Source: Cytobacillus stercorigallinarum
GTDB lineage: Bacteria; Bacillota; Bacilli; Bacillales; Cytobacillaceae
Assembly (NCBI RefSeq): GCF_014836495.1
Contig: NZ_JACSQT010000013.1
Span: 22,320 to 86,319, forward strand
Length of the DNA: 64,000 nt
Reading direction: 5' to 3'
The notes under the pieces are model-generated. The model made no database searches, was not told the DNA's origin, and saw nothing but the letters and a program-made list of their open reading frames with translations. The position numbers and the translations under genes are program-made. This document shows positions 1 through 7,840 of this stretch, piece after piece. How positions within the stretch are numbered: position 1 is the stretch's first letter; every line of letters begins with the position of its first letter.

Positions 1-317
1 AGAACTGACTCGTCCAATTTAGGTTCTAAATTAGAATAATCGATCGTCCCTCCATCACTAGTCGTTGCAGGAGTGATATGAATGAAATAGTTCTTCTCTT
101 CAGAACTACTATTATCTAACTCAACTTCAATCGTTTGTTTTTGCCCAGGAACCATCATGAGATCAAAATAACCAATATTATCTTGAATTTGATTATCTGG
201 AATAATTGCTTTGATCTGAGTTGTCCCTTCACCATTTGCTTGAACCATGATTGTTGGGATACCAACTATAAAAAGGATTGAAAAAAGGATTGAAAAAGTT
301 TTTAATAGTTTTTTCAT
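1..317 (-). CDS. DUF916-type WxL-associated surface protein, N-terminal part only (runs off the window)
   Basis: The first 105 codons are visible, starting at ATG 317 with an AGGAG ribosome binding site upstream. Residues 1 to about 27 form a Sec signal peptide (Lys-Lys, hydrophobic core, cleavage near Val-Gln-Ala). The mature part has 'IPDNQIQDNIGYFDLMM' followed by 'PGQKQTIEVELDN', which resembles the start of DUF916 proteins. Members of that family are usually exported, end in a DUF3324 domain and a membrane anchor, and tie WxL proteins to peptidoglycan; that is family knowledge and the C-terminus is not visible. The gene lies 76 nt downstream of a WxL gene on the same strand, so the two probably form one operon. 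Confidence 0.8.
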   Translation of the reverse strand, partial: MKKLLKTFSILFSILFIVGIPTIMVQANGEGTTQIKAIIPDNQIQDNIGYFDLMMVPGQKQTIEVELDNSSSEEKNYFIHITPATTSDGGTIDYSNLEPKLDESV

Positions 318-393
318 AAATAGGGTCTCCTATAAAAATAAGAGAGTACATTCATACCCTCCTAATATAATGGTTTATTTTCATTACAGTAAA

Positions 394-1062
394 TTATTCA
401 GTTGGTCCACTGGAAATTGTCCATTCAAGTTCAGCTTCATAAGATCCAGCACTTACACCAGCCGGAACCGTTAGTGAAATGTTTTCATTTGTTTCATTTT
501 CTGTGTAGTAAGTAGATAACCATGTGCCTAGTCCATCACCCGCATCTTGAGTTGAAAGGATGTTTTGAGCAGCATCTGTAATAGTTATATCACTTGCAAC
601 AGGTGCATTAGAACTATTTTCACCAACAGATTTGACAGTAGCATTTTGGAAAGTTAATAACCCCTCAAAAGAATTTGTTCCATCCGTGAAACCTTGTGTC
701 ATCTTTACAGCAACATTCCAACCATCTGAATCCGCACCTCTTTGCTCCGTAACTTGTAGGTAGGGTAGTTGATTGTTTGCTTCATAAGTTTCTTGTTGTG
801 TAGGTACTGTGTGCAAACCAAATTCAGCTTTAGGAACAACATCTACTGTTAATGGACCTACTTGAGTAGTTGGGATAATATCGTTGTTATTTCCATCTTC
901 ACCTTTTTCTCCACCAGGTTCATTAGGGTTAGTAGTATTCATTTCAAACTCCACAGTAGCAGGAGATTCAAATGGTTCCTGGACCTCAGCTGCAAAAGCT
1001 GTCTGAGAAACGAACATACCCCCTAATAAAACACCAGCTATACCCAAAAATTTAAACTTCAT
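394..1062 (-). CDS. WxL-domain cell-wall surface protein
   Basis: A 222-residue exported protein. ATG 1062 is chosen because AGGAGGAG lies 8 nt upstream; longer versions would start inside or before that site. Residues 1-24 form a signal peptide ending Thr-Ala-Phe-Ala. An acidic, Asn/Pro/Gly-rich linker (about 40-65) follows. The rest fits a WxL domain: a Gly-Trp-Asn-Val motif (Trp115) and a C-terminal 'YEAELEWTISS' (Trp214). WxL domains bind peptidoglycan non-covalently in low-GC Gram-positives. The downstream DUF916-type gene supports a surface complex. It is small and has no extra adhesive domain, so it may act as a scaffold or cap. Ligand unknown. Confidence 0.88.
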   Translation of the reverse strand: MKFKFLGIAGVLLGGMFVSQTAFAAEVQEPFESPATVEFEMNTTNPNEPGGEKGEDGNNNDIIPTTQVGPLTVDVVPKAEFGLHTVPTQQETYEANNQLPYLQVTEQRGADSDGWNVAVKMTQGFTDGTNSFEGLLTFQNATVKSVGENSSNAPVASDITITDAAQNILSTQDAGDGLGTWLSTYYTENETNENISLTVPAGVSAGSYEAELEWTISSGPTE

Positions 1063-1077
1063 CAAATAACTCCTCCT

Positions 1078-1101
1078 CATTTTTTGTCTACACAAAAAAT
1101 G
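1078..1101 (-). other. Perfect 10-bp hairpin directly upstream of the WxL ribosome binding site
   Basis: CATTTTTTGT (1078-1087) and ACAAAAAATG (1092-1101) are exact inverted complements around a 4-nt loop. In the WxL transcript the 3' arm ends exactly where the AGGAGGAG ribosome binding site begins. It lacks a following U-run, so it is not a terminator. It could protect the 5' end of the mRNA, affect ribosome access, or be a palindromic protein-binding site; function is inference. Confidence 0.5.
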
Positions 1102-1416
1102 TTAGCATAATAAATCCATTATGGTCTTATCAATAAATGACCGTATTTTCTTATATATTGAACATATTAGGAATGACTTACCTTATTAAACTATTTTTCT
1201 AATATTATTCCTTACACTGATATATATTTTTTAAAAAATCGTATTCATAATGGCTTTTTATGGTTTAAAAACTAAATTCTTATCATTTTTACGTTCAAGT
1301 TTTTCTATTTCTTGTTCGCAAATTAATAAAAAAATGAAAAATAAATAAATGAATAATTGTATTTCTGAATTTTTTACCAACATTTAACCATAAAAAAACA
1401 ACCTTAAGTGATAAAT

Positions 1417-1449
1417 AAAAAAAGCCCCTCTATTGAGAAGGGCTTTTTT
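1417..1449. terminator. Bidirectional intrinsic terminator after the GerA-family gene
   Basis: Stem GCCC-CTC / GAG-AA-GGGC around a TATT loop (1424-1443), flanked by A-runs and T-runs on both sides, so it can act on either strand. Its position about 40 nt after the minus-strand GerA-family stop codon makes that gene the likely client. Confidence 0.75.
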
Positions 1450-1488
1450 CAACATTTAAAAATAAAATTTTTTCACTTTGATAATTTT

Positions 1489-2937
1489 TCAACTATTATT
1501 ATCAGGATATGTGTGCTTACTATTTATTAAAGACTGTAAATCACCTCTATAAAAAGTATCCTTTAACTCTCGATATCTAAAAGGGATTAATGGTGAAAGA
1601 TAAGGGACTCCTGCCGACTTGAGATTTACCATATACAATATGAGAATTGTTGTTCCAACTATTAAACCAGTGAACCCCCAATAAAGAGCAATGATTAAAA
1701 AAAGAAAACGTAATGTTGCTATTGCATTAGACAACCCTCTATATACAATAAGAAAACTGGATAAAAAAGTAATTCCTATGGTAATTAGACTTGCCGGGTG
1801 AATAATTTTAGCTGTAACTGCTGTCTCACCAATTACAATAGTTGCGACTAATGAGATAAGAATAATTGCACTTTTAGGAATTCGAAAAGAAGCATCTGTA
1901 AGTATTTTTAATAAAAACATTAAAAAGATCATTTCCCAAAATGCAGGTAGTATTTCGCCATCAGAAAATAATGATTTTACAACCTTCTTAGAAAATTCAT
2001 CTTGATGGAATTTTTCTAAGGTAAGGTATATTGCAGGCAAAAATACAGATAAGAAAAAACCAAATAGGCGAATTAACCGAGTTGTAAAACGTCCTGTTTT
2101 AAAATAATAATCATCGGGCGTTTGAAAAGAATCTATAAATAAGGTTGGTGTTATAATAGCTAAGGGTGTACCATCTACAATAACGCCCACCCTTCCTTCA
2201 TACAAAGCTGACGCAAGAACATCAGGGCGTTCGGTTGACTTATTTAAGTTAAATAAGTTTTTCTTTCCTTCAATTAGATCGTCAATCACCCGTGCTTCTA
2301 ATATGTATTTAACTGAAAGATTTCCTATACGAGTTCGAACCTTTTCTAGTATTCCTTTATCGACGATTCCATTCATATAAACAACTGATATTTGTGTTTT
2401 TGAAATTACTCCAATCTCTTTATTTTCTACACATAGATTAGGCGATTTTATAATTGAGCGTAACATATTTATATTTGTTTTAAGCTTTTCTGTTAAACCA
2501 ATAATTGGTCCTTGTGGTACACGTTCACCTTGAGCTTCTTCCAGACTTCTTTCTTGCCACATTGGCGCATCTATAATGATTCCAGTGTCATGATTTTCAA
2601 ATAAAATAGTCGTTTTACCATTAACAATTGCATCTGTTATTTCATTATATTTTGTACACATATTGATATTTGTTGATTCAATTACTTCAGTAATATAATT
2701 TATTATTTGTTCTTTTTCAGAAGTTTTTTTATTAAGTAATGGTTTAACCACAAAATCCTGTATTGCGTCCGAATCGACAATACCATCAATATAAATCATT
2801 GCAGCATATTCTTTCTTTTCTATACCTAACTTAAACTTTTTCACTACTAAATCTGATGTATTATTAAATACTTCCTTAATATGCCGAATATTATCATCAA
2901 GATTTCTTTCGATATTTTCCACTTCTTTTCTCACCAC
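1489..2937 (-). CDS. GerA-family spore germination protein (A subunit), orphan
   Basis: About 482 residues, the usual length of GerAA/GerKA/GerBA subunits. The N-terminal half is soluble and begins with the family-like 'LDDNIRHIKEVFNNTSDLVV'. Residues from about 290 hold several membrane segments ('LFGFFLSVFLPAIYLTL', 'MIFLMFLLKIL', 'AIILISLVATIVIGETAV', 'LFLIIALYWGFTGLIVG'), and the C-terminus has 'PLIPFRYRELKDTF'. GerA receptors sit in the spore inner membrane and respond to nutrient germinants together with B and C subunits; neither is beside this gene. There is no ATG start: GTG 2937, 2934 or 2922 are possible, and the last has GGTGGTGAG about 7 nt upstream. Expression in the forespore is likely (see the promoter at 2957-2987). 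Confidence 0.9.
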   Translation of the reverse strand: MVRKEVENIERNLDDNIRHIKEVFNNTSDLVVKKFKLGIEKKEYAAMIYIDGIVDSDAIQDFVVKPLLNKKTSEKEQIINYITEVIESTNINMCTKYNEITDAIVNGKTTILFENHDTGIIIDAPMWQERSLEEAQGERVPQGPIIGLTEKLKTNINMLRSIIKSPNLCVENKEIGVISKTQISVVYMNGIVDKGILEKVRTRIGNLSVKYILEARVIDDLIEGKKNLFNLNKSTERPDVLASALYEGRVGVIVDGTPLAIITPTLFIDSFQTPDDYYFKTGRFTTRLIRLFGFFLSVFLPAIYLTLEKFHQDEFSKKVVKSLFSDGEILPAFWEMIFLMFLLKILTDASFRIPKSAIILISLVATIVIGETAVTAKIIHPASLITIGITFLSSFLIVYRGLSNAIATLRFLFLIIALYWGFTGLIVGTTILILYMVNLKSAGVPYLSPLIPFRYRELKDTFYRGDLQSLINSKHTYPDNNS

Positions 2938-2956
2938 CAGATAAAGTATCTAGACC

Positions 2957-2987
2957 TATTATGTGAGTAGCTTATTTTATTTATTCT
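2957..2987 (-). promoter_or_regulatory. Candidate forespore (sigma-G/F-type) promoter of the germination gene
   Basis: AGAATA (2982-2987), an 18-nt spacer and CATAATA (2957-2963) resemble the sigma-G consensus TGAATA-17/18-CATACTA. Transcription would start near 2950, leaving a leader of only about 13 nt before GTG 2937, or about 28 nt before GTG 2922. The match is by eye, but it suits a germination receptor subunit. Confidence 0.45.
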
Positions 2988-3170
2988 TGTACAACCATCG
3001 AATACAAGTTAAAATCTTCCCTCCTCTAGTGGCAAGCATTAAAGAAGTACAATCTAGGTTGGGACATAAAGACATTTAAAAACAATATCTCAAAAAACCG
3101 CTGAAAGCTTCCTAAATTCATGAATTAGAATAAATCAGGTCAATATTAGGTTAGAAGCTCTTTTTTGCAT

Positions 3171-3207
3171 CAAAAAAAGACCCTTGAACAAAAATGTTCG
3201 AGGGTCT
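3171..3207 (-). terminator. Intrinsic terminator after rpsI
   Basis: A near-perfect 13-bp stem, AGACCCTTGAACA / TGTTCGAGGGTCT, around an AAAA loop (3178-3207). In the minus direction it is followed by a run of U residues (complement of 3171-3177). It sits about 15 nt after the rpsI stop codon and closes the rplM-rpsI transcript. Confidence 0.92.
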
Positions 3208-3221
3208 TGAAACGTTGGTAA

Positions 3222-3614
3222 TTAACGTTTTGAGAACTGAGGTGCACGACGAGCGCCTTTAAGACCGTATTTTTTACGTTCTTTCATACGAGCGTCACGT
3301 GTTAATAGTCCAGCGCGTTTTAGTGTTGGACGGTATTCTGGATCAGCAAGAAGTAACGCACGAGCGATACCGTGGCGGATTGCGCCAGCTTGACCAGTGT
3401 ATCCACCACCTTTAACATTTACAAGAATGTCGTAGCTTCCTACTGTTTCAGTAGCTACTAGTGGTTGTTTAACAACTTCACGTAAAGCTGCAAACGGGAT
3501 ATATTCATTGATGTCACGACCATTGATAACGATTTTACCGTCGCCAGGGACTAAACGTACGCGAGCTACTGAGCTCTTACGGCGACCAGTACCAGTATAT
3601 TGAACCTGTGCCAA
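3222..3614 (-). CDS. rpsI: 30S ribosomal protein S9
   Basis: 130 residues, full family length, starting '[20 protein letters not shown]' and ending in the conserved basic tail '[11 protein letters not shown]'. S9 binds the 16S rRNA 3' domain in the head of the small subunit, and its C-terminal arginine reaches the P-site tRNA. It lies 22 nt downstream of rplM, the universal partner, and the pair ends at the terminator at 3171-3207. Confidence 0.98.
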   Translation of the reverse strand: MAQVQYTGTGRRKSSVARVRLVPGDGKIVINGRDINEYIPFAALREVVKQPLVATETVGSYDILVNVKGGGYTGQAGAIRHGIARALLLADPEYRPTLKRAGLLTRDARMKERKKYGLKGARRAPQFSKR

Positions 3615-3636
3615 GTTAATAACCTCCCCTAATTAA

Positions 3637-4074
3637 TTATCCACGAAGTTCGTAAACTTCTGGTTGTTGTGCTTGGTGAGCATGTTCGCTACCAGCGTAA
3701 ACATGTAATTTTTTAAACATTTGACGACCAAGAGAGTTCTTTGGAAGCATGCCTTTAATAGCAAGCTCTAACATGCTCTCAGGGTAGTTTGTACGCATTT
3801 CATTAGCAGTTCTAGTTTTTAAACCACCAGGGTGCATGCTGTGGCGGTAGTAAATTTTATCAGTAAGCTTCTTACCAGTTAACTCGATCTTAGAAGCGTT
3901 CAAGATAATTACATGATCACCAGTATCCACATGTGGTGTAAAAGTTGGTTTATGTTTACCACGTAGAATTGATGCTACTTCACTAGCAAGACGTCCAAGA
4001 GTTTTGCCTTCAGCATCAACTACGTACCATTTACGTTCGATATTGTTTGCATTCGCCATAAACGTTGTACGCAT
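3637..4074 (-). CDS. rplM: 50S ribosomal protein L13
   Basis: 145 residues, beginning '[20 protein letters not shown]' as in Bacillus, with the core '[19 protein letters not shown]' and '[19 protein letters not shown]'. L13 is an early-assembly protein binding 23S rRNA domain II. It has its own promoter (4183-4211) and a structured leader, so it can be transcribed apart from truA upstream. Start ATG 4074 is preceded by GGAGGG. Confidence 0.98.
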   Translation of the reverse strand: MRTTFMANANNIERKWYVVDAEGKTLGRLASEVASILRGKHKPTFTPHVDTGDHVIILNASKIELTGKKLTDKIYYRHSMHPGGLKTRTANEMRTNYPESMLELAIKGMLPKNSLGRQMFKKLHVYAGSEHAHQAQQPEVYELRG

Positions 4075-4131
4075 CGGTTTTCCCTCCTAAATTAAATCCA
4101 TCATAATCATTTTTGGTTTCATATATTCTTA

Positions 4132-4158
4132 CACAATAAGATTCCGGGGCTTATCGTG
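4132..4158 (-). ncRNA. Probable L13 leader (ribosomal-protein mRNA leader hairpin)
   Basis: In the rplM mRNA, CACGATAAG (4158-4150) pairs with CTTATTGTG (4140-4132) over nine pairs, one of them G-U, around the loop CCCCGGAAT. It lies between the rplM promoter and ribosome binding site. Bacillaceae carry an L13 leader element here; assignment to that family is from position and from the loop sequence as I remember it, not from a covariance-model search. Binding of L13 would give autoregulation. Confidence 0.7.
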
Positions 4159-4182
4159 GTTTTAATTATAATACCATATGCT

Positions 4183-4211
4183 ATAATATAACTTTACCAG
4201 CTGATTGTCAA
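4183..4211 (-). promoter_or_regulatory. Sigma-A promoter of rplM-rpsI
   Basis: TTGACA (4206-4211), a 17-nt spacer and TATTAT (4183-4188) on the minus strand. It drives a transcript of roughly 100 nt leader before rplM ATG 4074, including the hairpin at 4132-4158. Confidence 0.8.
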
Positions 4212-4277
4212 GTCGATGTTACACCAGGATTAGTTGTTTTAAGATTTTTTTCTCATAAATCCTGCAAAGGACGCGTT

Positions 4278-5036
4278 CTACCTATCATTAGCAATATTTT
4301 CTTCATAATAGACTTGCCATAAATACAGGCCATGACCAGGTGCCGTTTTCCCGGCATAAATACGGTTTTTCTTCGCTAATATCTCTTCTATTTCATAGGG
4401 CTCACGCTCACCCTTACCGACTTCAAGTAACGTTCCCATTAAAATGCGAATCATATTATAAAGAAATCCATTACCAACAAAACGGAACAGTAACTCATTC
4501 CCATCTTCCTCAATATAAATACCGTGGATGGTACGCACGCGATCTTCCACCTCAGACCTTGCTGAACAAAAGCTCGTAAAGTCATGCTCTCCTAATAAAT
4601 ACGGAATTGCTTCACGCATACGCTCGACATCAATCGGAAAAGAATACTGATAAGCATAATGCCGCAAAAAAGGATTGCTTTTCTTCGTGCGTATTAATCG
4701 GTAGCGATACTCCTTACCTATGGCATGATATCGTGCATGGAAGTCCTCTGCTACATATGCCGCTTCTTCTACTACCACATCATTCGGCAGAATAGAATTC
4801 AAAGCAACCGGCCACCGCTCTGCAGGCAGTTGCAAAGGACTATCAAAATGGATCACTTGACCCACCGCATGGACACCAGCGTCCGTGCGGCCAGAAGCAA
4901 CTACTTTAACCTCGCTGCCCTTATGCAGCTTCGTAAGTGCTGATTCTAGTTCACTCTGGACAGTCCGTTTATTGGGTTGTACTTGATAGCCTGCAAAGCC
5001 TGTGCCATCGTAGGCGATAATACATTTGATTCTCAT
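4278..5036 (-). CDS. truA: tRNA pseudouridine(38-40) synthase TruA
   Basis: 252 residues. It isomerises uridines 38-40 in the anticodon arm of many tRNAs. The catalytic Asp52 lies in '[20 protein letters not shown]', and the start '[18 protein letters not shown]' is typical. It follows ecfT by 12 nt in the conserved ecfA1-ecfA2-ecfT-truA order, so it is probably co-transcribed with the transporter genes. The 200-bp gap behind it carries the rplM promoter and leader. Confidence 0.97.
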   Translation of the reverse strand: MRIKCIIAYDGTGFAGYQVQPNKRTVQSELESALTKLHKGSEVKVVASGRTDAGVHAVGQVIHFDSPLQLPAERWPVALNSILPNDVVVEEAAYVAEDFHARYHAIGKEYRYRLIRTKKSNPFLRHYAYQYSFPIDVERMREAIPYLLGEHDFTSFCSARSEVEDRVRTIHGIYIEEDGNELLFRFVGNGFLYNMIRILMGTLLEVGKGEREPYEIEEILAKKNRIYAGKTAPGHGLYLWQVYYEENIANDR

Positions 5037-5048
5037 AATCGGCCCTCT

Positions 5049-5846
5049 TTATGTTCTAAATATAATTAACAATATCGTTAAAGCTAAAAGCAATAACAAC
5101 ATCAATGTATCGATACCACTCCACACAAGCTTACGATACCTTGTCCGGCCATCGCCACCGCGATAACCACGTGCTTCCATTGCCGTAGCAAGCTCCTCTG
5201 CCCGTTTAAATGAACTCACAAACAACGGGATCAATAGTGGAATGATGGCCATTACACGGTCTTTTACAGGGCCTGAGGAGAACTCCACCCCTCTTGCTGA
5301 CTGTGCCTTCATAATCTTATCTGTTTCCTCCATAAGCGTCGGAATAAATCTTAAAGCGATAGACATCATTAGAGCGAGCTCATGGACTGGAAACTTCAGC
5401 TTCTTAAGTGGGCCTAACAAGCTCTCTAAACCGTCTGTAATCGCAATAGGAGCGGTTGTTAACGTTAAGATGGATGTGATTAAGATTAATAGGAAAAAGC
5501 GTAAAGAGATGAAAATCCCTTGTCTCAAGCCTTCTTCATAGACTTTAAACCATCCTAATTCAAAAATAACCGGACCTTCTCTTGTTAAAAAGATATGCAT
5601 CAAGAACGTAAAAATAATCAAAATGAAGACGAGTTTTAAGCCACCAAATACAAAGCGCATCGGCACCTTCGACATCGCTAGCATTAATAAGGTATAGACA
5701 ACAAGTGCACCATACGTAATCGCATTATTAGCGAGGAAAACAACACATACGAATAAAAGAACGATAAGGAGCTTGGAACGCGGGTCCATGCGGTGAATCA
5801 CTGAGTCAGCTGGAACATAGCGTCCAAAAATCATTTTTTCCATCAT
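5049..5846 (-). CDS. ecfT: ECF transporter transmembrane component EcfT
   Basis: 265 residues with several membrane helices (for example 'LLIVLLFVCVVFLANNAITYG' region near 28-48 and the hydrophobic C-terminus). Two cytoplasmic Ala-Arg-Gly signatures ('SARGVEF' and 'EARGYRGG') couple to the ATPases. EcfT is the scaffold of the shared energising module that serves many vitamin-binding S components. Its ATG overlaps the ecfA2 stop by one base (TAATG), implying translational coupling. No S component is encoded nearby, as expected for a group II module. Confidence 0.96.
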   Translation of the reverse strand: MMEKMIFGRYVPADSVIHRMDPRSKLLIVLLFVCVVFLANNAITYGALVVYTLLMLAMSKVPMRFVFGGLKLVFILIIFTFLMHIFLTREGPVIFELGWFKVYEEGLRQGIFISLRFFLLILITSILTLTTAPIAITDGLESLLGPLKKLKFPVHELALMMSIALRFIPTLMEETDKIMKAQSARGVEFSSGPVKDRVMAIIPLLIPLFVSSFKRAEELATAMEARGYRGGDGRTRYRKLVWSGIDTLMLLLLLALTILLIIFRT

Positions 5847-6712
5847 TATGCTTCACCTCTCTTTAAAAAGCGAGGCATTTCTTGACTGATTTCCTCAATT
5901 GTTAAACAAGTTTTAGCAAACTTATGGCCGAATGTTTTCTCTAGCTTTTGCTGGAATTTCACTACCTCTGGTACGTCTAAGCCCATTTCTATCAGTTGCT
6001 CTGGGTCAGAGAAAATCTCGAGTGGAGTCCCCACCTTATAAACTTGACCTTTATGCATAATAGCAATCTTATCTGCATAGCGTGAGGCATCCTCCATACT
6101 ATGGGTTACAAGTATTGTAGATAAATTCCGCTCTTTATGAAGCTGATAAAACATATCCATAATTTCTTTGCGGCCACGGGGATCTAAGCCTGCTGTTGGT
6201 TCATCAAGCACAATAACATTAGGTTGCATCGCTAATACACCCGCAATGGCTACTCGGCGCATTTGCCCACCCGAAAGATCGAACGGTGATTTTTGTAAAA
6301 TCGACTCATCTAAGCCTACTTGTTTAATGGCTTCATGCGCGCGTCTTTTTGCTTCTTCTTCATTTACACCGAAATTCATCGGACCAAAACAAATATCTTT
6401 CTCTACAGTTTCTTCAAATAATTGATGCTCAGGAAATTGAAAGACAATCGCTACTTTTTGGCGTACCGCTTTTAAGTCTTTCTGTTTCTTTTCAGAAGTA
6501 ATCGTTCTCTCACCAATCACAACTTCGCCCGCTGTAGGTTTCAGTAATGCATTTAAATGTTGTAGGACGGTCGATTTCCCAGAACCAGTATGTCCTATTA
6601 AAGCGAGAAATGTGCCAGATGGAATATCTATAGACACATCTTGAATCGCTAATCTTTCAAATGGCGTATTGACTTGGTAGCGATATTCTACATTTTTGAG
6701 TGAGATGTCCAT
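5846..6712 (-). CDS. ecfA2: ECF transporter ATPase EcfA2
   Basis: 288-residue ABC ATPase. Walker A 'GHTGSGKST' is at 40-48, followed by a Q-loop ('[14 protein letters not shown]'), the signature 'LSGGQMRR', Walker B '[13 protein letters not shown]' and a switch His ('VTHSMED'). It pairs with EcfA1 to power vitamin uptake through EcfT. The first 25 nt overlap the end of ecfA1, and the stop overlaps ecfT, so the three subunits are tightly coupled in translation. Confidence 0.97.
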   Translation of the reverse strand: MDISLKNVEYRYQVNTPFERLAIQDVSIDIPSGTFLALIGHTGSGKSTVLQHLNALLKPTAGEVVIGERTITSEKKQKDLKAVRQKVAIVFQFPEHQLFEETVEKDICFGPMNFGVNEEEAKRRAHEAIKQVGLDESILQKSPFDLSGGQMRRVAIAGVLAMQPNVIVLDEPTAGLDPRGRKEIMDMFYQLHKERNLSTILVTHSMEDASRYADKIAIMHKGQVYKVGTPLEIFSDPEQLIEMGLDVPEVVKFQQKLEKTFGHKFAKTCLTIEEISQEMPRFLKRGEA

Positions 6713-7533
6713 AATTCTTCCACCAATTCTTCTTCGGATAAATGATGCTTAGATACTGGGATATTTAAAGCTTTTAACATTTTGCTCATTTTCACAGGGA
6801 ACGGAATATCGAGTCCTAACGAAATCAACTCTTCATCTAATTGAAAAATATCTTCCGGACTACCTTCTCGATAAAGCTGTCCCTTATTCATCACAATCAT
6901 GCGGTCAGCCTTTGCTGCTTCCTCTAAATCATGTGTGATGGATATAACAGTCATTTCTTGTGATGCTTTTAACTGTCTAATTGTCTCTAACACCTCTTCA
7001 CGACCACGCGGATCTAACATAGAGGTCGCTTCATCCAAGACAATGATATTTGGCCTAAGCGCTAGAACCCCTGCAATGGCCACACGCTGCTTTTGACCAC
7101 CTGATAAATGGTGCGGCTCTTGATCAAGAAACTCTTCCATTTTCACACTTTCCAGCGCGTCATGGACACGCTTAATCATTTCTTCTCTCTCGATGCCGTG
7201 ATTTTCTAAACCAAAAGCCACATCATCCTGTACAGTAGTACCAACAAACTGATTATCGGGATTTTGAAAAACCATCCCAATTTTATCTCGTATGTCCCAA
7301 ACCGTTTCTTCTGATAGCAGCAAATTATCTACCGTAATACTGCCTTCTTTCGGGAAATTCAAGCCATTTAAAAGCTTAGCCATCGTTGACTTCCCTGAAC
7401 CATTATGGCCAACAATCGCCAACCATTCCCCTTCATATATATCAAACGTCACATCTTTCAACGCATAATCCGCATGCTCATCATATTTAAAAGAAAGATT
7501 CCTTATCTGCACGAGGGAATTCTTCATACTCAT
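6688..7533 (-). CDS. ecfA1: ECF transporter ATPase EcfA1
   Basis: 281-residue ABC ATPase with Walker A 'GHNGSGKST' (42-50), Q-loop '[12 protein letters not shown]', signature 'LSGGQKQR', Walker B '[13 protein letters not shown]' and switch 'ITHDLEE'. It is the first gene of the ecf-truA unit. ATG 7533 and ATG 7527 are both possible; GGAGAGGAG upstream suits either one. Usually this gene follows rplQ directly, but here a 1.6-kb gap with tandem repeats separates them, and a dedicated promoter is visible at 7600-7628. Confidence 0.97.
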   Translation of the reverse strand: MSMKNSLVQIRNLSFKYDEHADYALKDVTFDIYEGEWLAIVGHNGSGKSTMAKLLNGLNFPKEGSITVDNLLLSEETVWDIRDKIGMVFQNPDNQFVGTTVQDDVAFGLENHGIEREEMIKRVHDALESVKMEEFLDQEPHHLSGGQKQRVAIAGVLALRPNIIVLDEATSMLDPRGREEVLETIRQLKASQEMTVISITHDLEEAAKADRMIVMNKGQLYREGSPEDIFQLDEELISLGLDIPFPVKMSKMLKALNIPVSKHHLSEEELVEELWTSHSKM

Positions 7534-7599
7534 CTACTCCTCTCCAACCTCTGCTACTCTCAACTCTACTAAAAACAAACCTAAAAATCTAACGTCTAA

Positions 7600-7628
7600 A
7601 TTTTATTAGAAAACTGACCGATTGGCAA
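7600..7628 (-). promoter_or_regulatory. Candidate sigma-A promoter of ecfA1-ecfA2-ecfT-truA
   Basis: TTGCCA (7623-7628), a 17-nt spacer and TAAAAT (7600-7605) on the minus strand, about 65 nt upstream of ecfA1. The -35 half lies inside a segment duplicated at 7743-7778. The large gap and the terminators after rplQ mean the ecf unit needs its own promoter. Confidence 0.6.
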
Positions 7629-7778
7629 GCCTGTGAAGGCAATGACAGAGGTCTAGTTGCTCTTATACTTCGTTTTTTCTTGGAACCTGCCTCATTAGCT
7701 ATTCTTCTTTCCTTGTTAAAACATAAGCGCTCTGAAGTGATTGAAAACTGGACGATATGATTGGCAAGCCTGTAAAGC
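7609..7778. repeat. Diverged direct duplication around the ecf promoter
   Basis: Two copies of a roughly 30-nt segment with shared blocks GAAAACTG and ATTGGCAAGCCTGT-AAG. Copy A is at 7609-7639, copy B at 7743-7778 with a 4-5 nt insertion. Copy A supplies the -35 element of the ecf promoter (TTGCCA in reverse). Copy B retains TTGCCA (7762-7767) but no good -10 at the right distance. Confidence 0.65.
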
Positions 7779-7840
7779 TACAACTGGATTCTACTGCTTT
7801 TTTTACTATTTCTAATGCCATTGTATTTTTCTAACCTAGC

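Larger units (their letters stand above)
1063..1488. other. AT-rich gap between the GerA-family gene and the WxL gene
   Basis: This 426-bp stretch is very AT-rich and has no credible ORF on either strand. It holds a bidirectional terminator at 1417-1449 and a perfect hairpin at 1078-1101 next to the WxL ribosome binding site (both listed separately). I found no convincing sigma-A promoter for the WxL gene, only weak TTGATA-like candidates near 1115-1140. The base composition differs from the flanking ribosomal operons. Confidence 0.6.

Noticed and set aside
247..474. Plus-strand frame of 75 codons over the DUF916 start
   Set aside because: It is antisense to the signal peptide of the DUF916 gene and to the WxL C-terminus, with no ribosome binding site.
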